This document shows, piece by piece, positions 35,558-47,666 of a stretch of 64,000 nt of DNA. Source of the DNA: Annona cherimola (taxonomy: Eukaryota > Streptophyta > Magnoliopsida > Magnoliales > Annonaceae). The stretch's first letter is position 1. Every line of letters begins with the position of its first letter. The position numbers and the translations under genes are program-made. The notes under the pieces were generated by a model that was not told the origin of the DNA, searched no databases, and worked only from the letters and a program-made list of their open reading frames with translations. The stretch lies in contig CM059972.1 in assembly GCA_030490835.1 (NCBI GenBank), positions 12,191,764-12,255,763 on the forward strand. The letters run 5' to 3'.

Positions 35558-35794
35558 ATAGAAACTTCAAATCTAATATAGTAGATGATATTATTATTTG
35601 AGAGGGTAATTATGCCAAAATAAAATTAATTTAAAATATTTTTCAAAATTTTAAGTGAAATTATATTTTTTTAAATTTCAGTGGGTGGCATTTGTCCCCA
35701 TTGAACGCTGTATAGATCCACGCATGACTGCAGGCTCGCAGCTTATCTCATTGCTTTGGTATTATGTTAGTAATTGTTGTACGTCAGATTGAAA

Positions 35795-36062
35795 AAGTGG
35801 GTATAAAACTTTTGAATGAAAAGTTTTTAGTATAAAAATTATTAAAACGAAACGAAATAATATAATATAGTAGGGATAATATCAAGAGTAAAGATAATAA
35901 AGTTACGATAGATAGACTAGTTGTGTGGGTAATTATATACAAATGATTAAAAATAAGTAGTTGTGTAAGGAGATGTGAAGAAATGATTGTAAAATAAGAA
36001 AATTATAAAGATTTAAAAATTTTAGTTTAACCATTTTTTTCTATTTGCTAAACACACCCTAA
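35795..36062. mobile_element. Tourist-like MITE, left end eroded
   Basis: The right end reads ctaaacacaccc followed by taa (36060-36062), like the copies at 40662, 48462 and 57453. The body is AT-rich with the same internal words as those copies (actagttgtgtgg, gaaatgattg). The left terminus is not recognisable. Confidence 0.5.
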
Positions 36063-37725
36063 AGACAGATATTTTCAAGAGCATCGGATTCTTTCTACGT
36101 AAAAAAAGTACTTTTAAAATTGGATTTTTATGATGCTCAATGAATTACCCGAACCATTTATTGGTTATTTTTTCATGTTAAAACCATTACATGAAAAATT
36201 AAATATATTGGATATATGTATAATAGGATATAGCAAGCATTAAAAAATGAAATTTAAACGTGTAAATGCGCATGCATTTCTTTTATAATGTTAATAAATT
36301 ATTTTTCAAATCAAATTCATAATTATATTCAACACAATAAAATATACTTATGGTAAAATACTCAAGAGTAATATGACATTGATGGAACTACTATTAATTA
36401 AAATAAAAATTTTAATTAACTTAATTCTTTTTCTAATGGTTAACTTAATTCTTAAAACTTATGTAAATAACTAAAATTTTAGGTCAGTTAACGATTTAAA
36501 TATTAAAAATATATCATGTACAAGTTTTTCTAAGGTAATTCAACCGTCAAGAGAGCATGTTGTGCTCTCTATGATCCTAGCTCCCCTGCTAATGCCACGT
36601 GCCCCTCACCGCCCCGGAGGATCATCCCCTGCTAATGCCACGTGCCCCTCAACATCCCGGCACACCCTCATATGCTATGCCTCCCACCCGCATGGCGGAA
36701 CGACAGGCTCCAGCTGTTGTCTGGCGTCCCGCAGGAAATCCAAGTATGTCATGCGATCATTGATGATGCGCAAGGATGCATGCATACTGCTTTCCATTTG
36801 ATTCCTCTATCATAGATTAATTCAACGTACCGTCATATCTTATGGGGGAAAAACTCTGGATTTGTAACAGCTGCCGCCATGGCTCTTCCAATTAATTGTA
36901 CTTTTATTTAATTGCTGGTCTGATTTCAATATATATAAAAAAAATATTTAAGTGCAAACGAACTGTACCTTAAGTTTACTGTAAAATAGGCTTTACATGT
37001 ACTAAAATTAATATTTATTTCGCTAATTGTGGAATTATTTACTTTGATAGTATACTTTTTTTAGCCAAATCTAGCATGTGTATGTGTTAAATCTTAAAAT
37101 AATACAAATCAACATAATAAAATAGTTTAACATAAATATCAATCTTAAAGTAGTATTTTTAATATCTAAATCGTCTAAAGTATGTTATTTATATGGATAA
37201 ATAAATGTATGAAGTATTGTAACATTTGTAATATGTGTAGGACCTATTTTGCATCGTATTGCATCGTAATTATGGTGTAGTACGACTGCACTAGATAGAT
37301 TATATATATAAAGATGAGATCCTATTTGCTAAAGCTAAGTAAATGACTTATTTAGCCAATATAAAAAAAACTCATTTAAAATATTTTTTTTACTTTTTGG
37401 ATATGTGTAAATGGGCCTTACATGCATTTAAATATATTAATATTTTATACAATAATTTATCTATGTATGTATTATATCCTAAGAAGTTTACATATTGAAT
37501 AAACAACTTTACAATTGTTATTTATATCAAATTATTTTATTACGTTGATTTTGTACTATTTTCATATGAGGCCTATATACATTTACAATTTAGATAAAAA
37601 TTAGTACGCTAATAAAATAAATAATTTTAAATATAATTGGCGAAGTAAATGCACATTTTGTGGTCATAGAGGACCATTTTGAGTCAAACACATCTTAAGT
37701 TATGGTGCATTTACATGCATTGGAA
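36063..37725. other. AT-rich spacer with small islands
   Basis: No supported gene. A GC-richer island at 36545-36790 contains a direct repeat of 'gctaatgccacgtgcccctca' (near 36586 and 36632). At 37308-37400 there is a single arm (aaagatgagatcc...) matching the arm of the fold-back element at 38626-39014, so it is probably a half copy. Confidence 0.5.
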
Positions 37726-38603
37726 TATATATATGGGATATATTCAGGTGCAACAATGCTGCACCCGAATTCTCGTGCAGGCGCGCTGCCCGGTTAATCC
37801 AGGCTGTCTGCTGAGGCGCATCAAATCATGGCCGTTCTCTTCCTCCCGCGAGTAGGCCGCAAAGTATGCTTGGTACCGTTTACATGAGTGTGCGTGTATG
37901 GGAGAGTAATAGCTTGAGGCGACATGCATCTTGGCGTATATGGGAGAGAAGTGTCAGGCGGCTGCAAAAAGCTGCTGCTCATTCAATGTTGGCAGCAAGC
38001 TTGCACTGCAAAAAGCTGTTGCGCATTCAATGCTCATACAACAGTTAGTATGCTGATATGGACGAACAAAAACCTTCAATTCTAAAATAAACACTTAGCA
38101 TGCTGATGCAACACTTAGCATTCTGATAACCAGAGGTGAAATAGATGTCCTGCAATTTCACTTTACACAATGCAGGTATAGCATGCTCTTTCAACATGAC
38201 AAGAAACTAATAGTCACAAACAGATGACCTTCAGTAGCAGAATACATACTAACTTTTGTATATAGCATGCTGATACATCATTTAGCATGCGGATAGCCAG
38301 AAATAGATGACGTGGAATCTCAAATATGATACTGCACTCAGCACGTCTTCCGGCGCACTCAGAACATCTTCTCCTGCCTTGGAAACCGGGACACCATCAA
38401 AAACTGTAGCTCCAGCTGCTACTCTCCCATACACGCATACTCAGCACGCCCGGTACCTGCATTACTCTGCGGCCTACTCGCGGGAGGGAGAGAACGGCCA
38501 GGATTGCGCGCGCCTCCAGGGACAGCCTGGATTGCACGGGCAGCGCGCCTGCATGGGATTTTGGGTGCAGCATTGCTGCACCTGAATATATCCCTATATA
38601 TAT
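37726..38603. mobile_element. Mutator-like non-autonomous element with long GC-rich inverted ends
   Basis: The body 37735-38594 (860 bp) begins gggatatattcaggtgca and ends tgcacctgaatatatccc. Inverted similarity extends for roughly 180 bp on each side, including gcggcctactcgcggga and tacacgcatac segments. Flanking 9-bp tatatatat on both sides fits a Mutator target duplication, although the TA-rich flank makes it weak evidence. The interior has small repeats (gcaaaaagctg, tagcatgctgat) and no transposase. Confidence 0.82.
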
Positions 38604-38616
38604 ATACTTTATGATG

Positions 38617-39023
38617 AAGTTTAAAGATGAATGATCTTATTAACTTGGACTAAGCAAATATCTCAATAGCCCACCTAAAAAAATCAATTTAAAATACTTT
38701 ATTTTGCTTTTTCATACACTTGTTTATCTAAATGTATTTAACATATAAGTCAAATTTTACTATTGTTGGATATATGTATATATTTTTTAAAAATTTTAAA
38801 CATTTATGTATATATACGCATCTAAAATACTCTTATCTTTAAAATTTTCAAAAAATATATACACATCTAAAAATAGTAAAAGTTAGTTTATATATTAAAT
38901 ACACTGAAATAAATAAGCGTACGGAGGAAAAAGTAAAAAAAGTGTTTTAAATGAATTTTTTGAGATGAGTTAAATAAGACATTTACTTAACTCCAGCTAA
39001 AATGATCACCTTTCAAGTTTAAA
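38617..39023. mobile_element. Fold-back element with 9-bp target duplication
   Basis: The body 38626-39014 (389 bp) lies between perfect 9-bp copies of aagtttaaa (38617-38625 and 39015-39023). Inverted arms of about 95 bp pair imperfectly (gatgaatgatcttatt against gaaaggtgatcatttt). The inner stem carries the tttaacatataa..ttttacta sequence shared with the elements at 44660, 50726 and 55262. Confidence 0.82.
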
Positions 39024-40661
39024 CAATACAGGTCGTGCAAATGTGGACCAAGTTCACACATGCACTGGTCCAAGCACGACAGGGCAACTACATCCAGTGT
39101 TTTTTGAAAACAGAACCGACTGTACTGTCAAACACAAGCAAGGTCGGTCTAATACAGCTCCCACCCAATATATATGACGGGGCAAGAACTCTCATCACAT
39201 GCAGAGGGGACGATGCCCTACTCAAAGGCTGCGTTGTCATACCATTTTGAGGTTTTAGGTAAAAACCGTTCTAGACTGACTGGACGTAGCCGTCTAGGAT
39301 TGTCCCGTGCAAACGTTTACAAATCAAAACATTGCTCGAAAGTTTCCGAAACAGCTAGTTTCTAGTTAATTTCTACTCCTTTCCAGTTGAATGACTACAA
39401 TATTTTATGTTGATACGACATTGGGATAAAGGAAGTACACTGCTGGCTACCTCTTCGTTTACTGGGTATGCATATTTAACCCTTTCCTTGCATATATATT
39501 TTTTTCTGGTTACATAAGACAATATAGGAAGGGAGAGGGTTGAATTCTCGACCTATGCAAAACTGCACCCTAATAAGTACCACGGCGACATAGTGCCGGA
39601 CTCATCCCTTTCCTTGCATATTAATATATCAACTATATAAACTTCTAAAACTATGTATATCACCATAGGGCAGTTGCCCTCTTGGTAGCCCATGCGGCTA
39701 CCATGCAATTGTCTTAGGTTTGATTTTTCCTTTTTTGGTGGGTGGTCTAGCTGTGCAGAGAGTTTTATCTCATATAATATTTGATGATAGTTTAGTCTCC
39801 TAAAGGTTTATGTGTAGAGCTTGTCGTCTCTCATGAAGATAGGTGAAAGCATATTGTCTCTAATAGAAATAAGTTTAATTACAGTATCAAATGTCATAAT
39901 GTATAAATACCAATAAAAAATATACGCTATAAGAAACCTAACATTTTACCTCATACTTCTTAACAAGATTTAACATTTTCTATCATGAAAAAAATTATTT
40001 AGTAGTGTAAATAGTTTTTTTTTTTTGAAAGTGATGTAAATAGTTATTATCACTAAAAATAGCTGTTTAGCGTGCTGATATATGGAATGTTGGAAAAAAT
40101 AATCTTTTAGCCACGAAATTAATCCTAAAAGTATGATTTTAAGCTACAATTTTAAAAGATTATTGCCGAAGTCTTCTATAACTAACTTATAGAGACGCTT
40201 TAAAGATATCACAGTATATGGAAAAATTTAAGGTCTGTATAAGTTCATTTTGTTGTCATGACAGTTTAAGCTAATAATTGAAGTGGCTGAAGCTAAACCA
40301 TAAACAAAACAGTTTTAGAAAACAAAAACAGTTTAATTCATAGTACCGTTTTAACGATATTGGCCAGAGATCTAATTTTATTTAATTTGCCCATGGATGT
40401 ATGCAATGCAGATCCCATGAATTAAACTCGGAGAATCATGTTACCATTTGGAGGACCAATTGGTTAACGTGCTCTAGCTAGAGTTACCTCCATCCATGAC
40501 TTGTGTAGTCATTTTGCAGGAGAGGATGACATTATAAAAAAAACAAAAATAATTGCGAGAATCATTCTCGTGGCCCTCATCAGTTCATCGCAGTCCCACT
40601 GGTCTTACCTTTTAAATAAGTGCATGCATGCAACCCTTTCTCTGTCCTTTCATCAATCAAA
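39024..40661. other. Spacer; possible old SINE at 39664-39925
   Basis: No gene is seen. At 39680-39730 a tRNA-like pair of blocks occurs (ggtagcccatgcgg as A-box, ttaggtttgatttttcc as a weak B-box), followed by about 200 bp ending in an A-rich run. No target duplication was found, so the SINE reading is tentative. Confidence 0.4.
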
Positions 40662-40941
40662 GGATATGTTTGGCAATTTATAAAAGTTGTCAAGTTAAAA
40701 CTTTTCAACCTGAAACTTTTCACTCTCCAAAACTACTCTTTTTTAATTATTTTTTACACATCTTTCTATACAATAACCCTACTTTTCAATTATTTCTACA
40801 CAAATACCAATACAACTAACCTATTTATTTTAAATTTATTCTCTTTACTCCTCATCATTACCCCTACAATATCACATCATTTGACAACTTTTATTCTTCA
40901 AAAGTTTTCATCAAAAGTTTTATTCATTACCAAACACACCC
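40662..40941. mobile_element. Tourist-like MITE
   Basis: 280 bp with inverted ends ggatatgtttggcaa and ttaccaaacacaccc. Its full length is closely similar to 57453-57742 (shared acacatctttctataca, ctacttttcaat, actcctcatcattacccctacaat). Confidence 0.82.
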
Positions 40942-42766
40942 AAAATTCAAAAACCGTCATTTCCCAGCTACACATGACGCGCTGGAAGGAATCATCTATC
41001 CTGCACTTCTCACACTTGAATAGTTTCTAGACTTGAATGGGATGCGTATGGTACTAGATTTTTCGTTTTCAAGATAATTTTTTTATATTTTTAATTATTT
41101 CCAAATATACATGGTTACATTATTATCTCATTTCTCCATCCAATTCAAGCACTGTGCATCCTTATGAACAAACGAGTCCCAGCTGAAAATTGGAGAGGAC
41201 GAGCAAATTAACACATTCCCAACGAAGCTGTAATGCGACATTCGTCCAAATTAACATTCGCACTGGGATTAACCAGATATTTAACCAATCCACTAGTTAC
41301 ATTTATGCGTTGTGATTTTAAAAATGCATGCTCTTAATTATACTCTTGTCATTAATTAGTGCAATTTGAATCAATTGTCGACAAAACGACCAGGAAACTT
41401 CCCGCTGTCTAATCGGTCTAACTTTTGGGCAGACAAATGCCCACAAACCTAATTTACTAACGAATCTGTCGAGGCAGAAATACTAGCACTGGACTTTTGC
41501 AGCCGTGTGCATCTTGCAGATTACAAAACCAAGCGAGTACAATCGACTACTACTACCAGCAGCTGCATGCCAATACTTATACCATTGGCGGAACCACCAG
41601 CCAACTAGCTAGCTAACTAACTCGTGCGAGCCATAAGAGAACCAACCAAACAGGACTGGCCGACTTGTGGAATTCCATAATAGGGAGCTGCCCACCAATA
41701 ACGTTTCAATGCGTCGAGGAATCTAATTAAAGCAGCAACATTCACCAGATTCCGATACAACACGAGTAGATCGTCACACCATATATGCATGCATGCAAAT
41801 TAAATGGCTCCGTCACATCGATCGCCACGAGATGAAATTTTCATTATTTTTCTTCTACAATTAATTAATATCCACCCGCACGGATCGCGTTTACATGTAA
41901 TTAATCTAGACCGTCCAACTACTGGAACTATTTTTAGATGATTAAATCGACGGCTCTGATTGATCCATACTATTGGATATTTTGGTCGTTGTCTGCTGCT
42001 TGCTGATCAGCCGGAGGCGCATGTTAGTGTGTTGACCCTGACCCGCACGCCGTCTTCTGCAAACGGAGCTGGTGTTGGTTGGAGGGTCTTCTTTCGACCG
42101 GAAATTTGCGCAATAAATTTTTTAATTTGTATATTATTATTTTCAACCTAAAGTTTGCATATCAGCAAATTAAACTCTATCCTATTTCAGAAACCCATCC
42201 CCGAAATCAAACCGATCGGCAGCTGCAATTTACTTCCAACATCTTGAAATTTGAGCCAAGAAATCAAGTAGCATTTCCAATAAAACTTTAGCAATTGCAA
42301 TGCAATCTCTAACACCCCACCAGGCATGCTTTAGCCACCACAAATCCCAGCTTAGTTAATGCAAATTCAGCTCATCACCAATCAATGACAAATCTCAAAA
42401 TCCAACTGCCTCTCTTTCAAATCCATTTAGCCAGCAACCCATTTCAAATTTGAACCACAACCCCCTCCTCCCAAGGCACCGCGGTGCCAATGAAGAGTTC
42501 CTTCTTGTGTTGGAATCAGTCGAGGCTGGGAGCACTGCATGATTGGATCAATATTTTTACTAATAGTAAGACGAACTGCCAGTCTTGGTAGATTCGACAT
42601 GGTTAATGGATGTCATGGCGGCCATGTTGGATCTAGTTAGTGCTGGAGGTTAGCCGGTTTTTTGGTGGATTTTCGCCACCAATCATGATGGCAACGACTG
42701 CTTAGTTCAGCGATATTTGATGGGTTTTGCTGGCTTAAAAGGGGGCAGCAGCAAGGTGTCATAGTC
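40942..42766. other. Spacer without recognised genes
   Basis: Mixed-composition sequence. Short open frames exist (for example 41960-42151) but have no recognisable domain and no conserved start context. No repeat boundaries could be defined. Confidence 0.4.
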
Positions 42767-43103
42767 TTCGAGCTTGGAGACATTTTTTTTTTTATTGGAA
42801 TATATTTACATACATCTCAACACACATTACATTGAAGGCCTGAGACATTCTTACAAATCTGAAGACACTGCTCCACCAAATAATCAGGAAGACATAACTT
42901 CCAATAACCAAACGAGAGACCACTGCTCCCACAAACAACCGGACGGGAGACCACAGCTCCCACTAATAATTTTTCCCTCATTTCTCATTTATGGCCGAAA
43001 TCCCAAATGCGGATTCGAACCCACGACCCAGCACTGCCCAGTTTCTACGACGCATGCGCTGACCAACCGAGCACGACTCGGTTGGTTTCAAGCTTGGAGA
43101 CAT
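42767..43103 (-). mobile_element. tRNA-derived SINE, same family as 30218-30517
   Basis: The body 42784-43086 is flanked by a 17-bp duplication, ttcgagcttggagacat and ttcaagcttggagacat (one mismatch), at 42767-42783 and 43087-43103. On the minus strand the tRNA-like head has an A-box-like TCGGTTGGTCAGCGC and a B-box GGTTCGAATCC, and the element ends in an A tail. It shares long blocks with the copy at 30218 (atatttacatacatctcaacac, gacattct.acaaat). Confidence 0.9.
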
Positions 43104-44649
43104 AATCAGCTAGGGCGAGTGGTTTTTGAGCAACATGATTGGTGTAATGGCTTGATTCCACGGCAGCAGTGGTGGAAACGGCAGACTTGAGGCAGGCGAT
43201 GCTGACAATGAGAAAGACGACAACAACGTTGTGGATGGATTTTCCATGATGGTGCTCGATAAATTTGGGGATGATTTAGTGGTCTTCACTGGAGATTATG
43301 AGGAATTAAAGGATGCAAATGCGGCAAACTTGTTTTGTATTTGGCCTGCCGAAGTCAAAGATGGAGATCCATATAGCGTTCTAGGGAAGCCATTGAGTGC
43401 ATGTATACTGATCTAAAGGTATTTTCGACATTAAACATATGTTTAATAGTATTTTTTAACATTGTAAGTAGTAAGAGTTTAAAATGGAAAGATCAAAACT
43501 TTGCGACGTCTAATACCCTAATACTCAAATTTCATGGTCTGAAACGCTAATACGCAAAGTTAGAGAGTTTATGGCGCAAATTTTCTAAATTTCGACCACG
43601 AAAACTATCGATCCGACTCATTTCACACTCACCTCATTTTCTATTTTTTCAAAATCCAACCACCTTGTAAAGTAGGACCTGCATTTTATTTTTGAATATA
43701 TTTTTGTAAATATTTTATAAATATCAAATTAATTCATTTTTATGTAAAATTTATCAAATTTAGATTCGAAAGGACTATATAGAAGAATCCATGAAGGAAA
43801 TATTCTTAACTATTGCACAAAAAACAGCGTGCCTCACATTTAATTTTTATATTATTCCTCAATGGGTCCTGCTATCATAATATGTTTGATTGTTGATAAT
43901 TTTTTACAATTTTGATTAAAAAGTTTATATTCAACCTTAATTTAAAAAATAGAGTTGGGTTGATTTATGTTAAAATATTTGAAATTATTTTCAAAGTTTT
44001 AATCCAACTTAGTGTAATGTAAAATATGATACGCATTTAGATTACATCTTAAGTATAGTAAATTATGTTCTAAGTTAAATTTTTTATTAAAACATATATT
44101 TTTATAGCTTTTCATCAATATTTTAATAATTAAATGTGATTTTTTATTTGGTATTCTATTAGATAAATTTAAGAGATGCAATTGTTTATAGTTATATAAG
44201 TGTTTGCTACTAAGACATGGCCTAGCCATGCATATATGTTGCGGACTCCTATTCGACCTATGCTCCACTACTATTGGTCAGTATATGCAAAAGATGATAA
44301 CCCAAATTATCAAATCAAACTAATCTAAATTAATTTTAAAGAATTGTTCAAGCTAGATTGAACACCTCAACTCAACTTACCTACAAAATAAATAATTTAC
44401 CATCTTTTCAACAAGATCATCACTACAAGCAAGGTTAAGTGTTTATTGAGGAACGAGAAAAGTGTCAGCTGAAAATTAAAAAATTTTCATTAGTATTGTA
44501 TATTGTGCATCTTAACATTTTTATATTACATATCAAGCTTATTCACTATGAAGACAACATGTTTAACCTATCTCAAGAGAGATCACAAGCTCTTATCTAT
44601 AAATATAAAGACAACACTCCACCAACAATTAGTAGAAGACAAAATGCCC
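43104..44649. other. Spacer without recognised genes
   Basis: A GC-richer stretch at 43104-43420 flanks the SINE insertion and has a 61-codon open frame (43231-43416) with no family I recognise. The rest is AT-rich. Confidence 0.4.
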
Positions 44650-45085
44650 CAAATGAAATGACGAATGATCTTTTCAGACCGGTCGGAAATCCGGTGATTT
44701 CCGACCGGTCAAAAAATATATATTTATTATTTATTTTTTGAAAAATAATTTTATAAACTTGTTAATCTAGTTATATTTAATTTATAAACCAAGTTTTATC
44801 ATTTTTGGATATATCTATATATTTATTTTGGATTTTTAAATACAGGGGTATTTAAGTCATTTTAAGAATATTTAAAATGACTTAAATACCCCTGTATTTA
44901 AAAATCCAAAATAAATATATAGACATATCTAAAAATGATAAAACTTGGTTTATAAATTAAATATAACTAGATTAACAAGTTTATAAAATTATTTTCAAAA
45001 AAAAAATAAAAAAAATAATTTTTTTGACCGGTCAAAAATCACCGGATTTCCGACCGGTCTGAAAAGATCGGTGCTCAAATGAAAT
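44650..45085. mobile_element. Fold-back element, nearly perfect palindrome
   Basis: The body 44660-45075 is flanked by perfect 10-bp copies of caaatgaaat (44650-44659 and 45076-45085). The arms, carrying gaccggtcggaaatccggtg, are inverted almost perfectly, and the whole body folds into a hairpin centred near 44870 (aaatacccctgtatt / aatacaggggtattt). No coding sequence. The 9- to 10-bp duplication suggests Mutator-type mobilisation. Confidence 0.88.
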
Positions 45086-45228
45086 TCTAATACAGAACGA
45101 CTGTATAACAGTCGTTGTCTTGGCGAAAATAAAAAAATTTATTCCATCTTCATCTCATTTTAATAATGAACATGACATAGATATATTGACATTGAAAAGT
45201 AGCATCATATATGTTTTAAAAAAAAATT

Positions 45229-45482
45229 TGGTTGTGTTTGGAAAGAAAGACAAAATAGAAAAAACACTTTCCAATTTACTTTCTATATGTTGTGATATAT
45301 TAATTAATTACCTAATTTACTTTTCAATCATTTTTAACATCTTTCTATACAACCAACATCATTATTTTAACTTTATTTTCTATTTAATCCTAATTATTAT
45401 TCCTGCGCTGTTACATATATTCCATTATTCTTTCGCTTCTTCTCAAAAATTTCCCCATTTTTTCCTCGTACCAAATAACACA
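45229..45482. mobile_element. Tourist-like MITE
   Basis: It starts ggttgtgtttgg and ends accaaataacacatc, with internal words shared with the 40662 and 57453 copies (acttttcaatcattttt, catctttctatacaacc). More diverged, so the limits are approximate. Confidence 0.6.
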
Positions 45483-46240
45483 TCGGACTTTTATGATTTT
45501 CATTTTCTATACTGAACAAATATCAGCAATGGGAATGATGTCATGATTTCCACCAAAGAGAGGAAGACGTATGCGGATCAGATAATTTTCTTCGACACAG
45601 AAGCTACAATAGTGTGTATACAGGCAAGGACGAGGGACCACCTTGCACCTACCGACTCTCAAAAAGAAACGTTTACGTGCATTTCCGTCCACGAGGATCA
45701 TGTGTTTCTACTTTTCCCATGTCGGTTAATAAACAAATAAGCAGATGGACTGAAGGTCGGCCCCCAATCATCTGGGTCTTTCTCTTTTATTTCAGTCATT
45801 TTCAAGCTGACATGTGCAGTCAGGTGTGTGAAGTTTTTTACGTCCGTAGTGGGTAAAATTTTCAAAGATCCTCTAGTTTTTAAATTTTTCACTCTGCTAC
45901 GTGGTTGGATTTTCCTACTAGTGGACGGTCCACTTCACGTAGAGGACAAAAGCGTAGCAGGATTTCTGGCAGCGGTCATTTTTTTTTTTTTTTTTGACAA
46001 AGGAGCACGGGTTTCACAAGGACTTGTAGCAGCTTTAACTGTTAACTATTGCTGCTGACCCGAAGTCAATTTTTTAAAATTATTATTATTATTATTATTA
46101 TTATTTAGGCTGCTTCCTCAGAATTTAAAATCCTAACGTGGATCGGAGCTGATTAGTACACAAACCTGCTACGCGCATTTTAATGATTTCTTGATTATAT
46201 CACTTAGATGATTAAAAGGACCAAAGTTTATATGTAACTA
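45483..46240. other. Spacer with microsatellite
   Basis: No supported gene. A (TTA)n/(ATT)n microsatellite lies at about 46079-46106 and a T run at 45979-45997. Confidence 0.5.
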
Positions 46241-46426
46241 TAAATTACAATTTAGTGTCACAAGGCAGTCGTAAGGTACGTGGGTGTAAGGTCCTTTGGT
46301 TGCATGTTCGACTCCTGTCCTCCCATTGGGGTATTATTTGTAAGGATTATGCATGTAATAATCTGTAATATTAGATGACTTAATGTGTATATATGGATGA
46401 ATCAAAAAAGTAAATTACAATTTAGT
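46241..46426 (+). mobile_element. Short tRNA-derived SINE
   Basis: The body 46257-46410 (154 bp) lies between perfect 16-bp copies of taaattacaatttagt (46241-46256 and 46411-46426). The head has a B-box-like ATGTTCGACTCC at about 46308-46319 and the tail ends aatcaaaaaag. It is a different family from the element at 42784. Confidence 0.85.
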
Positions 46427-47590
46427 ATTAAAAGTACTTTTTGTATTGTAGCCTTTTCACTGTTAATGCAACGATTGTTTTAAAGCATAATTTAATTTTA
46501 AAATTTCACTCAATATTCATAGATACTTTTTTGATCGTGTATTGATATATACCTGTAGGCCTCCTTTTCAATGCGATAGGCACTATATATGATAGGTTAA
46601 TCATCTTTTATCAATCTAAAAATAAAATAAAAGACTTTACTGTAGTGGATTATTTTAAAAGAATAATGTATGTTTCCTTACAAATTAATCCATCACATGT
46701 ATTGGGCTCAAATTTAATTAACGTCGCTCAAAATGGAGTGTCTATAATAATCCTACATTGGATAACTCATATCTAAATAAGAAATATTCGAGTTCATCCA
46801 GTTATGAAATTAAAGTTTACCTAATTCCGTTGTCTGATTAATGGTAAGCTACACACTTCAAGTCTTCTGCATAGATGAACATTTAAAACTCATGAACGTT
46901 AATCTTTCCCCTTCAAAATGTAGTTTATTTTATAAGGAAATCCACATTTTGTGGCAATTTTTAATGATATTTAGCTCTTTTCTATGTAAAAGATACTAAT
47001 TACTAATATATAACGTATATTGCAAAAAGTGATATTTTAGTGATAAGACAAAAACTATTGTCACTAAAAAATATAATTTTTTTAGAACTTCAAAATATTG
47101 TTGTTCAAATCTTTCGCGTCTGAAATATTGCAAACAGATGCATGCAATAGCTAATTAAACCTTCAATTTTTTTGGTAATAAACTCATGTTTTAAGTTTTA
47201 ACTACATTACTTCAAAAAAAAATTCAACTACAAAGTAAAATAGATTAATTTGTAATTTGGAAAACTTGATTAGAGAATCCAATTAATTGAAGACGGTATT
47301 GAGGAATTAAGAATAAATTAGAAGATCTTGCATCAAGTCATGCGTTGCTTCTTTCACAAAAAAAAAACAAAAAAAAAAAGTCACGTGCTAATTAAGGGGG
47401 TTAGTACCCGCTTCCGTTGGCCCGAGTACATCCACAGGCCACGGCCATGCCGCGGCAAAGACCCATCACCACCAACCGAAGCAATGGCATCTGAAAAGGA
47501 AAAAAAAATTAAAAAGGCAAGTATTTTGACGTTTTCTGCCTGAAAAGGACGAAAGCAGAAGGTAAGCGATATTTCTTATGTGGCCTTAAC
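46427..47590. other. Spacer upstream of the FLZ gene
   Basis: AT-rich with short A runs and no gene. The last few hundred bases are probably the promoter region of the gene at 47667; a TATA-like ttataatatcc lies near 47594. Confidence 0.45.
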
Positions 47591-47638
47591 TTCCTTATAA
47601 TATCCATCACTCCTTCCTGCACTCCTCATCTCTCCTGC

Positions 47639-47664
47639 CTCTCTCTCTCTCTCTCTCTCTCTCA
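47639..47664 (+). repeat. CT microsatellite in the 5' leader of the FLZ gene
   Basis: An uninterrupted run of about 12 CT units ends just before the ATG at 47667. CT-rich leaders are common in plant 5' UTRs. Confidence 0.85.
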
Positions 47665-47666
47665 AA

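Larger units (their letters stand above)
35076..36900 (+). pseudogene. Third six-cysteine gene copy, fragmented
   Basis: Promoter-like and leader sequence (about 35076-35216, with TATAAAT at 35140-35146) matches that of the copy at 24130. An ATG at 35217 opens a few related codons, then an inserted element (35259-35548) breaks the gene. A piece of the signal-peptide codons (cttatctcattgctttgg, about 35740-35760) follows, then a second inserted element (about 35795-36059). 3'-UTR-like sequence (tttgtaacagctgcc at 36861) closes the region. Much of the coding sequence is missing or unrecognisable. This assignment rests on short matches. Confidence 0.55.

Noticed and set aside
43231..43416. 61-codon plus-strand frame (MDGFSMMVLDKFGDD...)
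   Set aside because: Plausible composition, but short, with no domain and no splice partners. Kept only as a note in the spacer entry.
45614..46058. Overlapping 76-80 codon frames near 45.6-46.0 kb
   Set aside because: They overlap each other on both strands, cross a T run and show no domain.
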